A DNA stretch of 60,187 nt from Verrucomicrobiota bacterium (GTDB lineage: Bacteria; Verrucomicrobiota; Verrucomicrobiia; Limisphaerales; UBA9464): contig VHCG01000021.1 in the NCBI GenBank assembly GCA_016871805.1, forward strand, positions 1 to 60,187, written 5' to 3'. Numbering within the stretch: the stretch's first letter is position 1; the number at the start of each line of letters is the position of its first letter. Position numbers and translations under genes: made by a program. This document shows positions 29,343-38,777 of the stretch, in pieces. The notes below the pieces were generated by a model, which was given only the letters and a program-made list of their open reading frames with translations, did not search any database and was not told the DNA's origin.

Positions 29343-30650
29343 ATGAACCCCAATTCCCGCCCTCGGAGCACCGTCCTCGGTCGTTCGCTGCTGTCCGGTG
29401 TTGTCGCCGTTTCCATCCTCTGGACTGCCTGGGGTGTTCCCGAGGACGACTGGTCCAACTGGCGTGGGCCGACCCGACAGGGGAGCACGACCTCCAGGCG
29501 CACTCCGACCCTGTGGTCGGCCTCCGATGTCCGGTGGACGCTGCCGCTCCCTGGGAAGGGGACCTCCACGCCGATCGTTTCCGGCGACCGCATCTATCTG
29601 ACCTCGCCGGCCGACGGGGAGGATGCCGTGTTGGCCGTGACGCCTTCGGGCGAGGTCGCGTGGCAGACGAAGCTCGGCCCCTACACCAGTCCCAAGCACT
29701 CCACCCTGGCCTCGGGCTGCAATGCCTCGCCCGCCACCGATGGCCGGGCTGTGTTCGTGTACTTCAAGAGCGGTGCCTTCGCGGCCCTCGAGCTGGACGG
29801 ACGCATCCGCTGGAAACAGAACCTGACCGAGCGTTTCGGCGCGGAACGCCTCTTCTGGGACCAGGGCAGCTCGCCGGTGGTCACCGACCGCTTCGTGATC
29901 CTGTCCCGGATGCACCAGGGGGATTCCTGGATCGCCGCGTTCGACAAGCAGTCCGGGGAGATGCGGTGGCGACGGAACCGGACGTTCGAGGCGCCGTCGG
30001 AGAACGACAACGGCTACGCCACGCCGGTCCCGTACGACGAGGCCGGCCAGCCCGCGCTGCTGGTCTGGGGGGCGGATCGGCTGACATCGCATCGGGAGAG
30101 CGATGGGGCGGTCCTCTGGACGGCGGAGGGATTCAATCCGGAGGGCACCGGGTACTGGCCGGCCATCGCGACACCGGTCGTGGCGGGGACGATGGTGGTG
30201 GTTCCCGTTGGTCGGGACGACCGTCCCAACCAGGCCCATCTCCGGGGGATCCGCACCGGTGGGACCGGTGTGATCGGTGCCGATGCCCATGCGTGGAAGC
30301 GCGACGATGTCGGGGTGTTCGTCACCACGCCTGCGGTCCACGACGGCAAGGTCTACCTGCTCAGGCACCGGGGTGAGGTGGTGTGTCTGGATCCCCAGAC
30401 GGGGCGGACGCTCTGGACCGGGTCCCTACCCAGATCGGCGAGCCCGTTCTATGCCTCCCCGGCCATCGCGGGAGGCATCCTCCATGCGGCCCGGGAGGAT
30501 GGCGTGGTGTTCTCGGCGCGGGTTGGAGATCGACTCGAACTGTTGTCGGAAAACCCGATGGGGGAACGGATCGTGGCCACCCCCGTTCCGGCGGGGGGAC
30601 GCCTCTATCTGCGCGGCGACCGCCATCTGTTCTGCGTGGGGTCGAAGTGA
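29343..30650 (+). CDS. Exported PQQ-like beta-propeller repeat protein
   Basis: 435 residues from the ATG at 29343, giving a signal peptide (RSLLSGVVAVSILWTAWG); an in-frame start 33 bases upstream would add 11 residues. Repeated blades are seen: WSNWRGPTRQG, RIYLTSPADGEDAVLAVTPSGEVAWQ, VYFKSGAFAALELDGRIRWK, KVYLLRHRGEVVCLDPQTGR and LYLRGDRHLFCVGSK. This is the pyrrolo-quinoline-quinone-like/BamB-type propeller. The PVC group has many such periplasmic proteins near the opening motif WxxWRGPxxxG. No catalytic residues for a PQQ enzyme could be confirmed, so the role is unassigned. Confidence 0.9.
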   Translation: MNPNSRPRSTVLGRSLLSGVVAVSILWTAWGVPEDDWSNWRGPTRQGSTTSRRTPTLWSASDVRWTLPLPGKGTSTPIVSGDRIYLTSPADGEDAVLAVTPSGEVAWQTKLGPYTSPKHSTLASGCNASPATDGRAVFVYFKSGAFAALELDGRIRWKQNLTERFGAERLFWDQGSSPVVTDRFVILSRMHQGDSWIAAFDKQSGEMRWRRNRTFEAPSENDNGYATPVPYDEAGQPALLVWGADRLTSHRESDGAVLWTAEGFNPEGTGYWPAIATPVVAGTMVVVPVGRDDRPNQAHLRGIRTGGTGVIGADAHAWKRDDVGVFVTTPAVHDGKVYLLRHRGEVVCLDPQTGRTLWTGSLPRSASPFYASPAIAGGILHAAREDGVVFSARVGDRLELLSENPMGERIVATPVPAGGRLYLRGDRHLFCVGSK

Positions 30651-30734
30651 GGGGACCGGGTCGCGGGTGGGAGGGCGAGGGTCCGGCCGACACGGATCTT
30701 GGCGACCGTTGGGCATCCGCGTATCGATCTGTCC

Positions 30735-31136
30735 ATGCATCGCCAGTTCCTGCTCCGGATCCGATTCCTCCTGTGTGCCGTTCTGCTCGCGGGATTGGCG
30801 GGCTGTGCCACCCCGAACGACGCCCAGTCCCCGGTGGGAATAACGTATTCCAAGGGATCCCTGATCGCGGTCGAGGAGGTCGGGTTTCGTCCCGCCTGGC
30901 GTGCCTGTCTGGCGGCCCTGAACCACTCAGGCGTGACGGTCCTGGACCAGTCCACCACACCCACCGGCGGGTACATGGATGGACTGACCAACGACCTCAA
31001 GACCGTGAAGGTCCGCCTCCGCCGGCTGGGTACGGGCAAGACCGAGATCCGGATCCGCGTCAGTTCCATCGGCGACTCCGAGCTCTCGCGTCTGATCTAC
31101 GACGACATCAAGACCGCGCTCGATCCGGCAAACTGA
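30735..31136 (+). CDS. Small lipoprotein, DUF3568-like
   Basis: 133 residues from the ATG at 30735. The signal ends in the lipobox LAGC, with Cys24 as the lipidation site. The mature part (KGSLIAVEEVGFRPAWRACL ... KTVKVRLRRLGTGKTEIRIR ... SELSRLIYDDIKTAL) has the two-strand/helix pattern of DUF3568 lipoproteins. It is downstream of the propeller protein by 84 bp and 23 bp upstream of the cysteine-cluster gene on the same strand. Function is unknown; DUF3568 is assigned by pattern, moderate confidence. Confidence 0.6.
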   Translation: MHRQFLLRIRFLLCAVLLAGLAGCATPNDAQSPVGITYSKGSLIAVEEVGFRPAWRACLAALNHSGVTVLDQSTTPTGGYMDGLTNDLKTVKVRLRRLGTGKTEIRIRVSSIGDSELSRLIYDDIKTALDPAN

Positions 31137-31159
31137 TCCCCGGAACCGTCACCGATCCG

Positions 31160-31684
31160 ATGCCGCCCTCGCCCACGGGATCCCTCTGCACCCAATGTGG
31201 TCTGTGCTGTGACGGGACCTTGTTTGGCAGGGTTGAGCTCCTTCTGGCGGATGACGCCGACGGGTTGAAGGCGCAGGGATTCCGGATCGTGGCTGGATCC
31301 AAGCCCCGGTTTGCGCAGCCGTGCCCCGCGCTGTCCCAGGACTGCACCTGTCGGATCTACGCCCAACGTCCCCAGCAGTGTCGGGCCTTTGACTGTGCAT
31401 TGTTGCTGCGGGTCCAGTCTGGGGAGACCGGTGTCGAGGCCGCCGAGCGGTTGATCCGGCGCACGCGGAAGCAGTCGGCCCGGGTACGCCAGCTGCTGGA
31501 GGCCCTCGGGGACCGGAGCACCGCGCTACCGCTGTCACAACGGTTCAGCCGACTCCGGCGTCGTCTCGAGACGGAGGCCGAGGGCGACAGGAAGGGATCC
31601 GAGGAACGGTGGGAGCTTTTCGCCGAGCTGACCCTCGCGGTGCACGAACTGCAGCGCCAGCTGCGCCAGGAGTTCTATCCGTAG
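31160..31684 (+). CDS. YkgJ-family cysteine-cluster protein (putative Zn/Fe-binding)
   Basis: 174 residues. The N-terminal half has the PF03692-type pattern of clustered cysteines: CTQCGLCCDGTLF, then CPALSQDCTCRIYAQRPQQC and RAFDC, enough to bind a metal ion or Fe-S cluster. The C-terminal half is helical and charged. It starts at the ATG at 31160, 23 bp after the lipoprotein stop; much longer in-frame upstream starts run through both preceding genes and are rejected. The biochemical role of the family is not established. Confidence 0.85.
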   Translation: MPPSPTGSLCTQCGLCCDGTLFGRVELLLADDADGLKAQGFRIVAGSKPRFAQPCPALSQDCTCRIYAQRPQQCRAFDCALLLRVQSGETGVEAAERLIRRTRKQSARVRQLLEALGDRSTALPLSQRFSRLRRRLETEAEGDRKGSEERWELFAELTLAVHELQRQLRQEFYP

Positions 31685-31731
31685 GCGGGGGTGGCGCCCT
31701 CCTCCTCAAGGCCTTCAATATCCCCCGAAAA

Positions 31732-31746
31732 GCCCGGTGAACGGGC
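31732..31746 (-). terminator. Weak hairpin downstream of the DEAD-box helicase
   Basis: On the minus strand GCCCG pairs with CGGGC over a 5-base loop and is followed by TTTTCG. It lies about 120 bp after the helicase stop. The stem is short, so confidence is low. Confidence 0.3.
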
Positions 31747-31752
31747 CTGAAA

Positions 31753-31858
31753 ACCAGGATTCTGACGCTCCGGCAGAGTTCCCACTGCCTTCACGGGTGG
31801 TTCGACGGGTAGCGGATCCAGATGGGGTCGAAGGGGACTGCAGCCGTGCCGGGTTGTG
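31753..31858 (+). repeat. Dispersed repeat R2, copy B
   Basis: Second copy of the roughly 109-bp repeat at 26976-27084, same strand. The best block reads CCTTCACGGGTGGTTCGACG then GGTAGCGGATCCAGATGGGG. It ends 7 bp from the helicase stop codon. Confidence 0.6.
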
Positions 31859-31864
31859 TTCCTC

Positions 31865-33850
31865 CTACGCCACCTTGGCCTTGAGGCGGATGCCGGCCAA
31901 GGGGGCCCTCTTGAGCTTGGCCACGATGCCGGCGGCATGCTCGGTCGCGACCTCCACGAAGGTGTGCCGCTCCCGGATGTCGACCCGACCGATGATCTCG
32001 GCCGGAAGTCCGGTCTCGCCCTGGATCAGGGCCACGATGTCCGGGATGTCGATCCCGTTCTCTTCACCGGCGCTGATCCACAGGCGGGTCTGGGGGCCAA
32101 CGAAGTCGGGATCGTCAGGTCCCTTGGCCTTGCGCGGTTGGACGGCGTGCTCCTCGGAAACCTCCTCGACCGGTGTGCTCTCGTTCTCCGGGGCAGCCGC
32201 TGTTTTCGGGGCCATTGGGGGTTCCGAGGCCTCCGTCGCCTGGGGAACCACATCGACCCTCGGGGTCGGTGCCGTTGGGATCTCCGGGGTTTCCGGAGGT
32301 TGCGGAGCGCGGACGACCTTCTCCTCCCGGGGTTGCACGGACGGGACGGAGGAGGGAATCAGGTTCGTGGGGCGGATTGCGGCCAGCGTCGGCTTTGCAG
32401 GCCGTTCCGGCCGTTCGGGCCGCGCTGGTTTCGCCGCGGGCGCGGGCTTCGTCTTGGGAGCCGTCGGGGTCGGACCGCCAGCCGCAGGACGCACCTTGGT
32501 TGGGGGTTCGCCTGGACTGGTCGACTTGCGGCGATCCTGGCCTCCGGTGCCCTCGGCATCGGGGTTCCGGGTGAGCTGATGGAACAGCGCGTTGAGGAGC
32601 TCGAGCGACTCGATGCCCTCCTCGAGCAGCGATTCGATCAGGTGGTCGTAGTGCCGGTAGTTGCCGGCCGCGAGGACGTCCCGGACCTTCTGGATCTGCT
32701 GGTTCAGGCGCGCCTCCTCGATCTCGCCGTGGCTGGGGACCTGGCCTCGGCGGATCCGCTGGCGCGTGTAGCGTTCGATGTTCTGGATGGCGAAGAACTC
32801 GCGCCCGGACACAAACGACAGGGCAAGTCCGCTCCGTCCGGCACGTCCGGTCCGTCCGATCCGATGCACGTAGTCCTCGGCGTCGTACGGCATGTCGTAG
32901 TTGATGACGACCTCGATGTTGTCGACATCGATGCCACGGGCGGCGACGTCGGTCGCCACGAGGAGCTCGAGTCCGCCCTTGCGGAAGCGTCCCATGACCC
33001 GGTCGCGGGCCGCCTGGGCCATGCCGCCGTGGATCGCGTCGGTCGAATAGCCCGCGGCGTTCAGGTGCTCGGTGAGGTCGTCGACCATCCGTTGGGTGTT
33101 GCAGAACACGATGCCCAGCTTGACGTCGTGGAGCTCGATGAGACGGAAGAGGGCCTCGGTCTTCCAGCGGCGGTCGATCTCGAAATAGACCTGCTCGACC
33201 GTGGGCACCGTGAGGGCCTTGGCCTCGATCCGGATCCGACGGGGATCGCGGGTGTAGAGGCGGATCATCTCCTCGATCGGACGCGGCACGGTGGCCGAGA
33301 ACAGGACGGTCTGGCGGGTGGTCGGGACCCTCTTGAGGATGAATTCGATGTCCTCGCGGAACCCCATGTTCAGCATCTCGTCGGCCTCGTCGAGGATGAC
33401 CATGCGGACCTCGTCCAGACGCAGGGTCCCGCGGTTCAGGTGGTCCATCAGGCGACCCGGGGTGCCGATCACGACCTGGGGTCCGGCGCGGAGCCCCGCG
33501 AACTGGCGCTCATAGCTCTGTCCCCCGTAGATGGGCAGGGCGCGGATCGACTGCTTGAAGAACGCGAGCTTGTGGACCTCCTCGCTGACCTGGATCGCGA
33601 GTTCGCGGGTGGGGCAGAGGATCAGGACCTGCACGCCGCGCACGTTGGGATCGAGGCGTTCGAGGGCCGGGATGGCGAAGGCTGCGGTCTTGCCCGAGCC
33701 GGTCTGGGACTGGCCCACGACATCGGATCCCCCCATCAGGACGGGAATGGCCTCGGCCTGGATGGGCGAGGCCTGTTCGAATCCAAGGCGGGCGATGGCC
33801 TTGAGGGTTTCCGGGGAGAGTCCGAGCTCAGAAAACAGGCGGGCAGTCAT
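31865..33850 (-). CDS. DEAD-box ATP-dependent RNA helicase with C-terminal DbpA-type RNA-binding domain
   Basis: 661 residues from the ATG at 33850 (TARLFSELGLSPETLKAIAR, the usual start); a further 20 in-frame codons upstream lack homology. Core motifs: Q motif FEQASPIQ, Walker A SQTGSGKT (48-55), PTREL, DEAD at 154-157, SAT at 185-187 and HRIGRTGRAGRSG. A Pro/Ala/Lys-rich linker of about 130 residues separates the core from a C-terminal DbpA-like domain (RLWISAGEENGIDIPDIVAL ... HTFVEVATEHAAGIV). This layout matches CsdA/DeaD helicases that act in ribosome assembly and mRNA decay at low temperature. Confidence 0.96.
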   Translation of the reverse strand: MTARLFSELGLSPETLKAIARLGFEQASPIQAEAIPVLMGGSDVVGQSQTGSGKTAAFAIPALERLDPNVRGVQVLILCPTRELAIQVSEEVHKLAFFKQSIRALPIYGGQSYERQFAGLRAGPQVVIGTPGRLMDHLNRGTLRLDEVRMVILDEADEMLNMGFREDIEFILKRVPTTRQTVLFSATVPRPIEEMIRLYTRDPRRIRIEAKALTVPTVEQVYFEIDRRWKTEALFRLIELHDVKLGIVFCNTQRMVDDLTEHLNAAGYSTDAIHGGMAQAARDRVMGRFRKGGLELLVATDVAARGIDVDNIEVVINYDMPYDAEDYVHRIGRTGRAGRSGLALSFVSGREFFAIQNIERYTRQRIRRGQVPSHGEIEEARLNQQIQKVRDVLAAGNYRHYDHLIESLLEEGIESLELLNALFHQLTRNPDAEGTGGQDRRKSTSPGEPPTKVRPAAGGPTPTAPKTKPAPAAKPARPERPERPAKPTLAAIRPTNLIPSSVPSVQPREEKVVRAPQPPETPEIPTAPTPRVDVVPQATEASEPPMAPKTAAAPENESTPVEEVSEEHAVQPRKAKGPDDPDFVGPQTRLWISAGEENGIDIPDIVALIQGETGLPAEIIGRVDIRERHTFVEVATEHAAGIVAKLKRAPLAGIRLKAKVA

Positions 33851-33993
33851 GAACAAGTCGGTGATCGTATCGGATCCGACCGCGACCGCGAGGAGTTTTC
33901 CGGATCTCACACGCGCAGCGGACTCACGCAGGGGAGAAGAGGTGTCGTGAGTTGAGGGTTCTCGTCGGCGTCCCGATCCGGTAGGGTCGGCCC

Positions 33994-35172
33994 GTGATCA
34001 TCCGTCCCAAGACTCGTGGTTTCATCTGCATCACGGCCCATCCCCAGGGGTGCGCCGCCCATGTGCAGCAGTGGATCGATTTCGTCCGGGCCTCCGGCCC
34101 CGTCTCCCAGGGCCCGAAGCGGGTACTGGTGGTCGGTAGTTCGACGGGCTATGGCCTGGCTTCACGGGTTGTCTCCGCCTTCGGATGCCGGGCCTCCACG
34201 CTGGGCGTCTACTTCGAGAAGCCCAGTGAGCCGGAACGTCTGGGCACCGCCGGCTGGTACAACACCATCGCCTTCGAACGCGCCGCGCGCGCCGAGGGAC
34301 TCTATGCCAAGGGCATCAATGGCGACGCCTTCTCGGATGCGATCAAGCAGCAGGCGGTCGACCAGATCCGCAAGGACCTCGGCCAGATCGACCTCCTCAT
34401 CTACAGCCTCGCCTCGCCCCGGAGGACCCATCCGAAGACGGGTGTGGTCTCCAAGTCGGTGCTCAAGCCGATCGGAAAGCCCTACAGCTCAAAGACGGTG
34501 GACACCGACAGGTGGGCGGTGAATCCCGTGTCGATCGAGCCCGCGACGGAGCAGGAGGTTGCCGACACGGTCTCGGTGATGGGTGGCGAGGACTGGGGGA
34601 TGTGGGTCGACGCCCTCGAGTCGGCCAATCTGCTCGCCCCGGGGTTCAGCACGGTGGCGTATTCCTATATCGGACCCGACCTCACCTGGGCCATCTACCG
34701 CAACGGCACCATCGGCAGGGCCAAGGAGGATCTGGAGAAGACCGGGCAGGTGCTCCAGGAGCGACTCAAGGCCAGGGGGGGGCGGGCCTACGTCTCGGTC
34801 AACAAGGCGCTGGTCACCCAGGCGAGCTCGGCCATCCCGGTCGTACCCCTGTACATCTCGCTCCTTTACCGGGTCATGAAGGAGAAGGGGCTCCACGAGG
34901 GGTGCATCGAGCAGATCCGACGCCTCTTCGGCAACCTCTACGGGGGTGCTGCCACGCCTGTGGATGCCGAGGGCCGCATCCGGATCGACGACTGGGAGAT
35001 GCGTCCCGATGTGCAGCAGGCCGTGGCCGCCCTGTGGCCGCAGGTCACGACCGAGAACCTCCAGCAGCTGGCCGACACGGCAGGCTACCGGGAGGAATTC
35101 CTCAAGCTGTTCGGATTCGGCCTGCCCGGGATCGACTACGACCAGGAGACCGAGCCACATGTGACCCGCTGA
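33994..35172 (+). CDS. fabV: Trans-2-enoyl-ACP/CoA reductase FabV
   Basis: 392 residues from a GTG start. FabV catalyses the last reduction of the type II fatty-acid elongation cycle using NADH and is naturally tolerant of triclosan, replacing FabI. The start MIIRPKTRGFICITAHPQGC is diagnostic. The nucleotide-binding motif is VVGSSTGYGLASR, and the catalytic Tyr-x8-Lys is Tyr235-Lys244 in YRNGTIGRAK. KPYSSKTVD and the C-terminal FGFGLPGIDYD also fit. It is single, transcribed away from the helicase, and followed 50 bp later by a dehydrogenase. Confidence 0.97.
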   Translation: MIIRPKTRGFICITAHPQGCAAHVQQWIDFVRASGPVSQGPKRVLVVGSSTGYGLASRVVSAFGCRASTLGVYFEKPSEPERLGTAGWYNTIAFERAARAEGLYAKGINGDAFSDAIKQQAVDQIRKDLGQIDLLIYSLASPRRTHPKTGVVSKSVLKPIGKPYSSKTVDTDRWAVNPVSIEPATEQEVADTVSVMGGEDWGMWVDALESANLLAPGFSTVAYSYIGPDLTWAIYRNGTIGRAKEDLEKTGQVLQERLKARGGRAYVSVNKALVTQASSAIPVVPLYISLLYRVMKEKGLHEGCIEQIRRLFGNLYGGAATPVDAEGRIRIDDWEMRPDVQQAVAALWPQVTTENLQQLADTAGYREEFLKLFGFGLPGIDYDQETEPHVTR

Positions 35173-35222
35173 TGGGGAGTCGGGTGCGGTTGGGATCCAC
35201 TCCGGTGCTCTGATCCGTCCCT

Positions 35223-36203
35223 ATGTCGCGATCCAGGGTCACCATCGTCTGTCCGCGGGAGTTTGACTTCACCGACGCCGAGGCCTCGGTGGAGCGGCCG
35301 ATCCTGGAGGATGTCGCCGAGGTGGAGACGGTCTGGCTGGGGTTCCGGGACCCGTTGCCCGAGGCGGTGCTCGATGCCCACGCCGTCATCCTCTGGCATG
35401 GACTCCGTGTGAACCGTCCGACGATCGCGGGGTTCCGCCAGTGTCGGGCCATCATTCGGAATGGTGTCGGGTACGACACGGTCGACCTCGACGCCGCGGC
35501 CGAGCGCGGCATCGCGGTCTGCAACGTCCCGGACTATGGCACTGAGGAGGTGGCGGATCATGCGTTGGCCCTGATCCTCGCCCTGTACCGTCAGCTCTTC
35601 CCGCTGGATGCCGAAGCCAAGCGCCTCGGATGGCGGATCGGGTGCCAGTCCCGCATGCGACGGCTCCGGACGCAGGTGCTGGGAATCGTCGGGCTCGGGC
35701 GGATTGGGATCGCCACCGCACTCCGGGCGAAGGCCTTCGGGTTCCGGGTCGTGTTCTTCGATCCCCACGTTCCGACGGGCCTCCACAAGGCGGTCGGGGT
35801 CGAGCGGGTGGATTCCCTGGATGAACTCCTCCGCCTGGCCGACGTGGTGTCGATCCACTGTCCGCTCACCACCGAGACCCGGGGGTTCATCGGGGAGCAG
35901 GAATTGGCGCTGATGAAGCCGTCGGCGTTCCTCGTGAACACGGCCCGTGGCGACATCGTGCAGAAGGCTCCGCTTTTTCGAGCGCTGCGTGAGGGACGAT
36001 TGACGGGTGCGGGGCTGGATGTGGTCGAGGACGAGCCGCTGCGGACGGCCGAGGAGGCGTCGACCCCGAACCTGATCGTGACCTGCCACGCGGCGTTCTG
36101 CAGTCCCGAGGGCATGATCGAGATGCGGAGTACCTCGGCCCGCATCGCCCGCGCGGCGGTGCTCGGGGAACCGGTCTGGAACCAGGTGAACCGGATTGCG
36201 TGA
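35223..36203 (+). CDS. D-isomer-specific 2-hydroxyacid dehydrogenase, CtBP-like
   Basis: 326 residues, NAD-dependent. The Rossmann motif is GIVGLGRIG. Catalytic residues are visible as Arg in VNTARGDIVQ, Glu in GLDVVEDEPL and His in VTCHAAFCSPEG. RNGVGYDTVDLDAAAERGIA and NVPDYGTEEVADHALALIL place it in the C-terminal-binding-protein-like subgroup of phosphoglycerate dehydrogenase relatives. The substrate cannot be told. The gene is 50 bp after fabV on the plus strand and converges on lysS with a gap of 28 bp. Confidence 0.93.
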   Translation: MSRSRVTIVCPREFDFTDAEASVERPILEDVAEVETVWLGFRDPLPEAVLDAHAVILWHGLRVNRPTIAGFRQCRAIIRNGVGYDTVDLDAAAERGIAVCNVPDYGTEEVADHALALILALYRQLFPLDAEAKRLGWRIGCQSRMRRLRTQVLGIVGLGRIGIATALRAKAFGFRVVFFDPHVPTGLHKAVGVERVDSLDELLRLADVVSIHCPLTTETRGFIGEQELALMKPSAFLVNTARGDIVQKAPLFRALREGRLTGAGLDVVEDEPLRTAEEASTPNLIVTCHAAFCSPEGMIEMRSTSARIARAAVLGEPVWNQVNRIA

Positions 36204-36231
36204 GGGCGCGGTGGCCCTTGCACAGCCGGGA

Positions 36232-37704
36232 TCAGGCCTTGGGCTTGAGCTGGGGGAACAGGATGACATCCCGGATGCTCTCCTGGCCGAGGAGCATCAT
36301 GCACAGGCGGTCGATGCCGATGCCGATGCCGCCGGCCGGCGGCATGCCGTGCTCGAGGGCCACGAGGAAATCCTCGTCGAGCTTCTGCTGCTCCCCGCCC
36401 GCCTGGTGCTGCAGGCGTTCCCGCTGCTCGATGGGGTCGTTCTGCTCGGTGTAGCCCGGGGAGATCTCCTGTCCGTTGATGCAGCATTCGAAGACCTCGA
36501 CGGTGGTCGGGTCGTCGGGTGACAACTTGGCGAGAGGGACGAGTTCCTTGGGAAGGTGGGTGACGAAGGTCGGTTGGATGAGGGTGGGCTCGACGAGCTT
36601 CTCGAACACGGCCCCGGTGACCTCGAAGTCCTCGTAGCCCGCGGCGATGTCGCCCGCGAGCTTGAGATCCTCGACCGCCCGTCGACGCCGCTCCTCGGGC
36701 GTGACCTGGAACCAGTCGCTGCCTGCAACCTCCCGCACGAGGTCCTTGTAGCGGGCTCGGCGCCAGTGGTTGAGGTCGATGGTCTTGTAGACCTGTCCCT
36801 CGGCGTTGCGATGCTCGATGACGAGCGAGCCGAGCACGTTCTGGGCGACGCGTTTGATGAGGGATTCGACGGTCTCCATCATCGTCCCGTAGTCCCCGAA
36901 GGCCTCGTAGGCCTCGAGCATGGTGAACTCGGGGTTGTGCTTCCTGGAGAGTCCCTCGTTGCGGAAGTTGCGTCCGATCTCGAAGACCTTGTCGATCCCG
37001 CCGACCAGGAGTCGCTTGAGGTACAGCTCGAGGGCGATGCGGAGGTAGAACTCGCAGCCGAGGGCGTTGTGGTGCGTCTTGAAGGGCTGGGCAGCCGCAC
37101 CGCCGGGGATCGCCTGCATCATGGGTGTCTCGACCTCCACGTAGCCCCGTTCGTGGAAGAACGTCCGGATCTCGCGCAGGATGGCGGAACGCCTCAGGAA
37201 CGTGGCCTTCACCTCCTCGTTGGCGATGAGGTCGAGGTAACGCTGGCGGTAGCGGATCTCGGTGTCCTCGAGCCCGTGCCACTTCGCCGGGGGCGGACGC
37301 AGGGATTTTCCGAGGATGGTGAAGTGCTCGACCTTGACGCTCACCTCGCCGGCACGGGTCCGGAACAGGGTGCCGCGGATGCCGATGAAGTCGGCGAGGT
37401 CGAGGTGCTTGAAGATCTCGTACCCCTCGTCGCCGAGGGCCTGCTTCTGGGCGTAGAGCTGGATCCGACCGCTGACGTCCCGCAGGTCGAGGAACTGGCT
37501 CTTGCCCATGTCGCGATGGGCGGTGATGCGTCCGGCGAGGGCCACCGGGCGGCCTTCGGCAAACTCGCCGGATTCGAACCGGGACCGGGCCTCGCCGCAG
37601 CCGAAGTCGGGTCGGAACTTGTTCCGGAACGGCTGGATCCCCTTGTCGGCCAGTGCGGACAGCTTGGATCGGCGCTGCTCGATCAGTGCGTTGGTCTCGT
37701 CCAT
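36232..37704 (-). CDS. lysS: Lysyl-tRNA synthetase, class II
   Basis: 490 residues, standard length. The N-terminal OB-fold anticodon-binding domain contains VALAGRITAHRDMGKSQFLD. Class II motifs follow: motif 1 FFHERGYVEVETPMM, motif 2 EIGRNFRNEGLSRKHNPEFT, motif 3 GGIGIGIDRLCMMLLGQESI. The ATG at 37704 begins MDETNALIEQRRSKL, a normal start; the much longer upstream extension overlaps tyrA on the other strand and is rejected. It is divergent from tyrA across 147 bp. Confidence 0.98.
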   Translation of the reverse strand: MDETNALIEQRRSKLSALADKGIQPFRNKFRPDFGCGEARSRFESGEFAEGRPVALAGRITAHRDMGKSQFLDLRDVSGRIQLYAQKQALGDEGYEIFKHLDLADFIGIRGTLFRTRAGEVSVKVEHFTILGKSLRPPPAKWHGLEDTEIRYRQRYLDLIANEEVKATFLRRSAILREIRTFFHERGYVEVETPMMQAIPGGAAAQPFKTHHNALGCEFYLRIALELYLKRLLVGGIDKVFEIGRNFRNEGLSRKHNPEFTMLEAYEAFGDYGTMMETVESLIKRVAQNVLGSLVIEHRNAEGQVYKTIDLNHWRRARYKDLVREVAGSDWFQVTPEERRRRAVEDLKLAGDIAAGYEDFEVTGAVFEKLVEPTLIQPTFVTHLPKELVPLAKLSPDDPTTVEVFECCINGQEISPGYTEQNDPIEQRERLQHQAGGEQQKLDEDFLVALEHGMPPAGGIGIGIDRLCMMLLGQESIRDVILFPQLKPKA

Positions 37705-37851
37705 GTCGAAAAGACGAGTGAAGCATGGGCCCGGGGGCAACGGAAGGGTGATGTCGACACAGGCGTCGGGCGGGGTGGCGGCCGACGGGGTCGGAGTGCC
37801 GCGCCATGGAATTTTCTTTGGGCGTGTTCCGGGCTCCGCCTTAATGGCCGG

Positions 37852-38754
37852 GTGCTGTTCTGCAAGGTGGCCATCGTCGGGGTGGGCTTGTTGGGTGGGT
37901 CCCTCGGACTTGCCCTGCGGTCCCGTCGGCTTGCCGGTGAGGTGTGTGGGTATCTGCGTCGCGACAGCGCCGCCACCGAGGTCCAGGCAGCTGGGATCGT
38001 GGATCGGGCCACGACCGATCTCGCGGAGGCCGTCCGGAACGCCGACCTCGTGGTTCTCTGTGTCCCGGTCGGGTCCATGGAGGCGGCCGCGTCGGCCCTG
38101 CGGGGCTCTCTCGCCCCCGGGGCTGTCGTCACCGACGTGGGCAGCGTGAAGGCCGTAGTGGTGGACCGGTTGGAATCGATCGCCCGGGACGCCGGTGGGG
38201 TGTTCCTGGGAGGGCATCCGATGGCCGGATCGGAGAAGACGGGTTTCGGATCCGCCCGTGCGGACCTGTTCGACCAGGCGGTCTGCGTGGTGACCCCGAC
38301 CTCCCGCACGCCGCGGGGTGCGGTCGAGCGTGTGGAATCCCTGTGGAGGGGGGTTGGCGGTCGGGTGGTGACCCTGACGCCCGAGCGGCACGATCTCCTG
38401 GTCAGCCGGGCCAGTCATCTGCCTCATGTGGTGGCGGCGGGATTGGCCCGTTGGGTTCTCGATCCCGGCAATGGCCTCGGGGCGGAGCGGTTGTGTGCCA
38501 CGGGGTTCCGGGACACCACCCGTTTGGCGAGCGGATCCCCGGAGCTGTGGCGCGACATCGCCCTGGCGAACCGGTCCCATCTGGAGGAGTCCATCACGGG
38601 ATTGGCCGGTGAACTGGAACGGTTCCGGGAGGCGCTCCGGAAGGGGGATGCCTCCGCGGTCGAGGCGTTCTTCGCCGAGGCCAGGGACTGGCGTGAATCC
38701 TGGACGTCGCGCGGTCCGGCCAGCCCTCCCCCCGCCGGCGACCCAACCGTCTGA
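37852..38754 (+). CDS. tyrA: Prephenate dehydrogenase
   Basis: 300 residues from a GTG (VLFCKVAIVGVGLLGGSLGL). It oxidises prephenate to 4-hydroxyphenylpyruvate in tyrosine synthesis. The NAD-binding GxGxxG is Gly10-Gly15. HPMAGSEKTGFGSARADLF is the substrate-binding signature, and SHLPHVVAAGLA and CATGFRDTTRLASGSPELWR are typical of the family. No ACT or chorismate mutase domain is attached. It is the first gene of tyrA-aroA-cmk, with aroA 23 bp downstream. Confidence 0.95.
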   Translation: MLFCKVAIVGVGLLGGSLGLALRSRRLAGEVCGYLRRDSAATEVQAAGIVDRATTDLAEAVRNADLVVLCVPVGSMEAAASALRGSLAPGAVVTDVGSVKAVVVDRLESIARDAGGVFLGGHPMAGSEKTGFGSARADLFDQAVCVVTPTSRTPRGAVERVESLWRGVGGRVVTLTPERHDLLVSRASHLPHVVAAGLARWVLDPGNGLGAERLCATGFRDTTRLASGSPELWRDIALANRSHLEESITGLAGELERFREALRKGDASAVEAFFAEARDWRESWTSRGPASPPPAGDPTV

Positions 38755-38777
38755 GTCTTCCCTGGACCCCCACTCCC

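Noticed and set aside
31856..33955. 699-codon open frame on the plus strand
   Set aside because: It is antisense to the DEAD-box helicase, whose motifs are complete.
36556..37851. Long N-terminal extension of prephenate dehydrogenase
   Set aside because: The upstream frame is antisense to lysS; the GTG at 37852 directly precedes the dinucleotide-binding motif.
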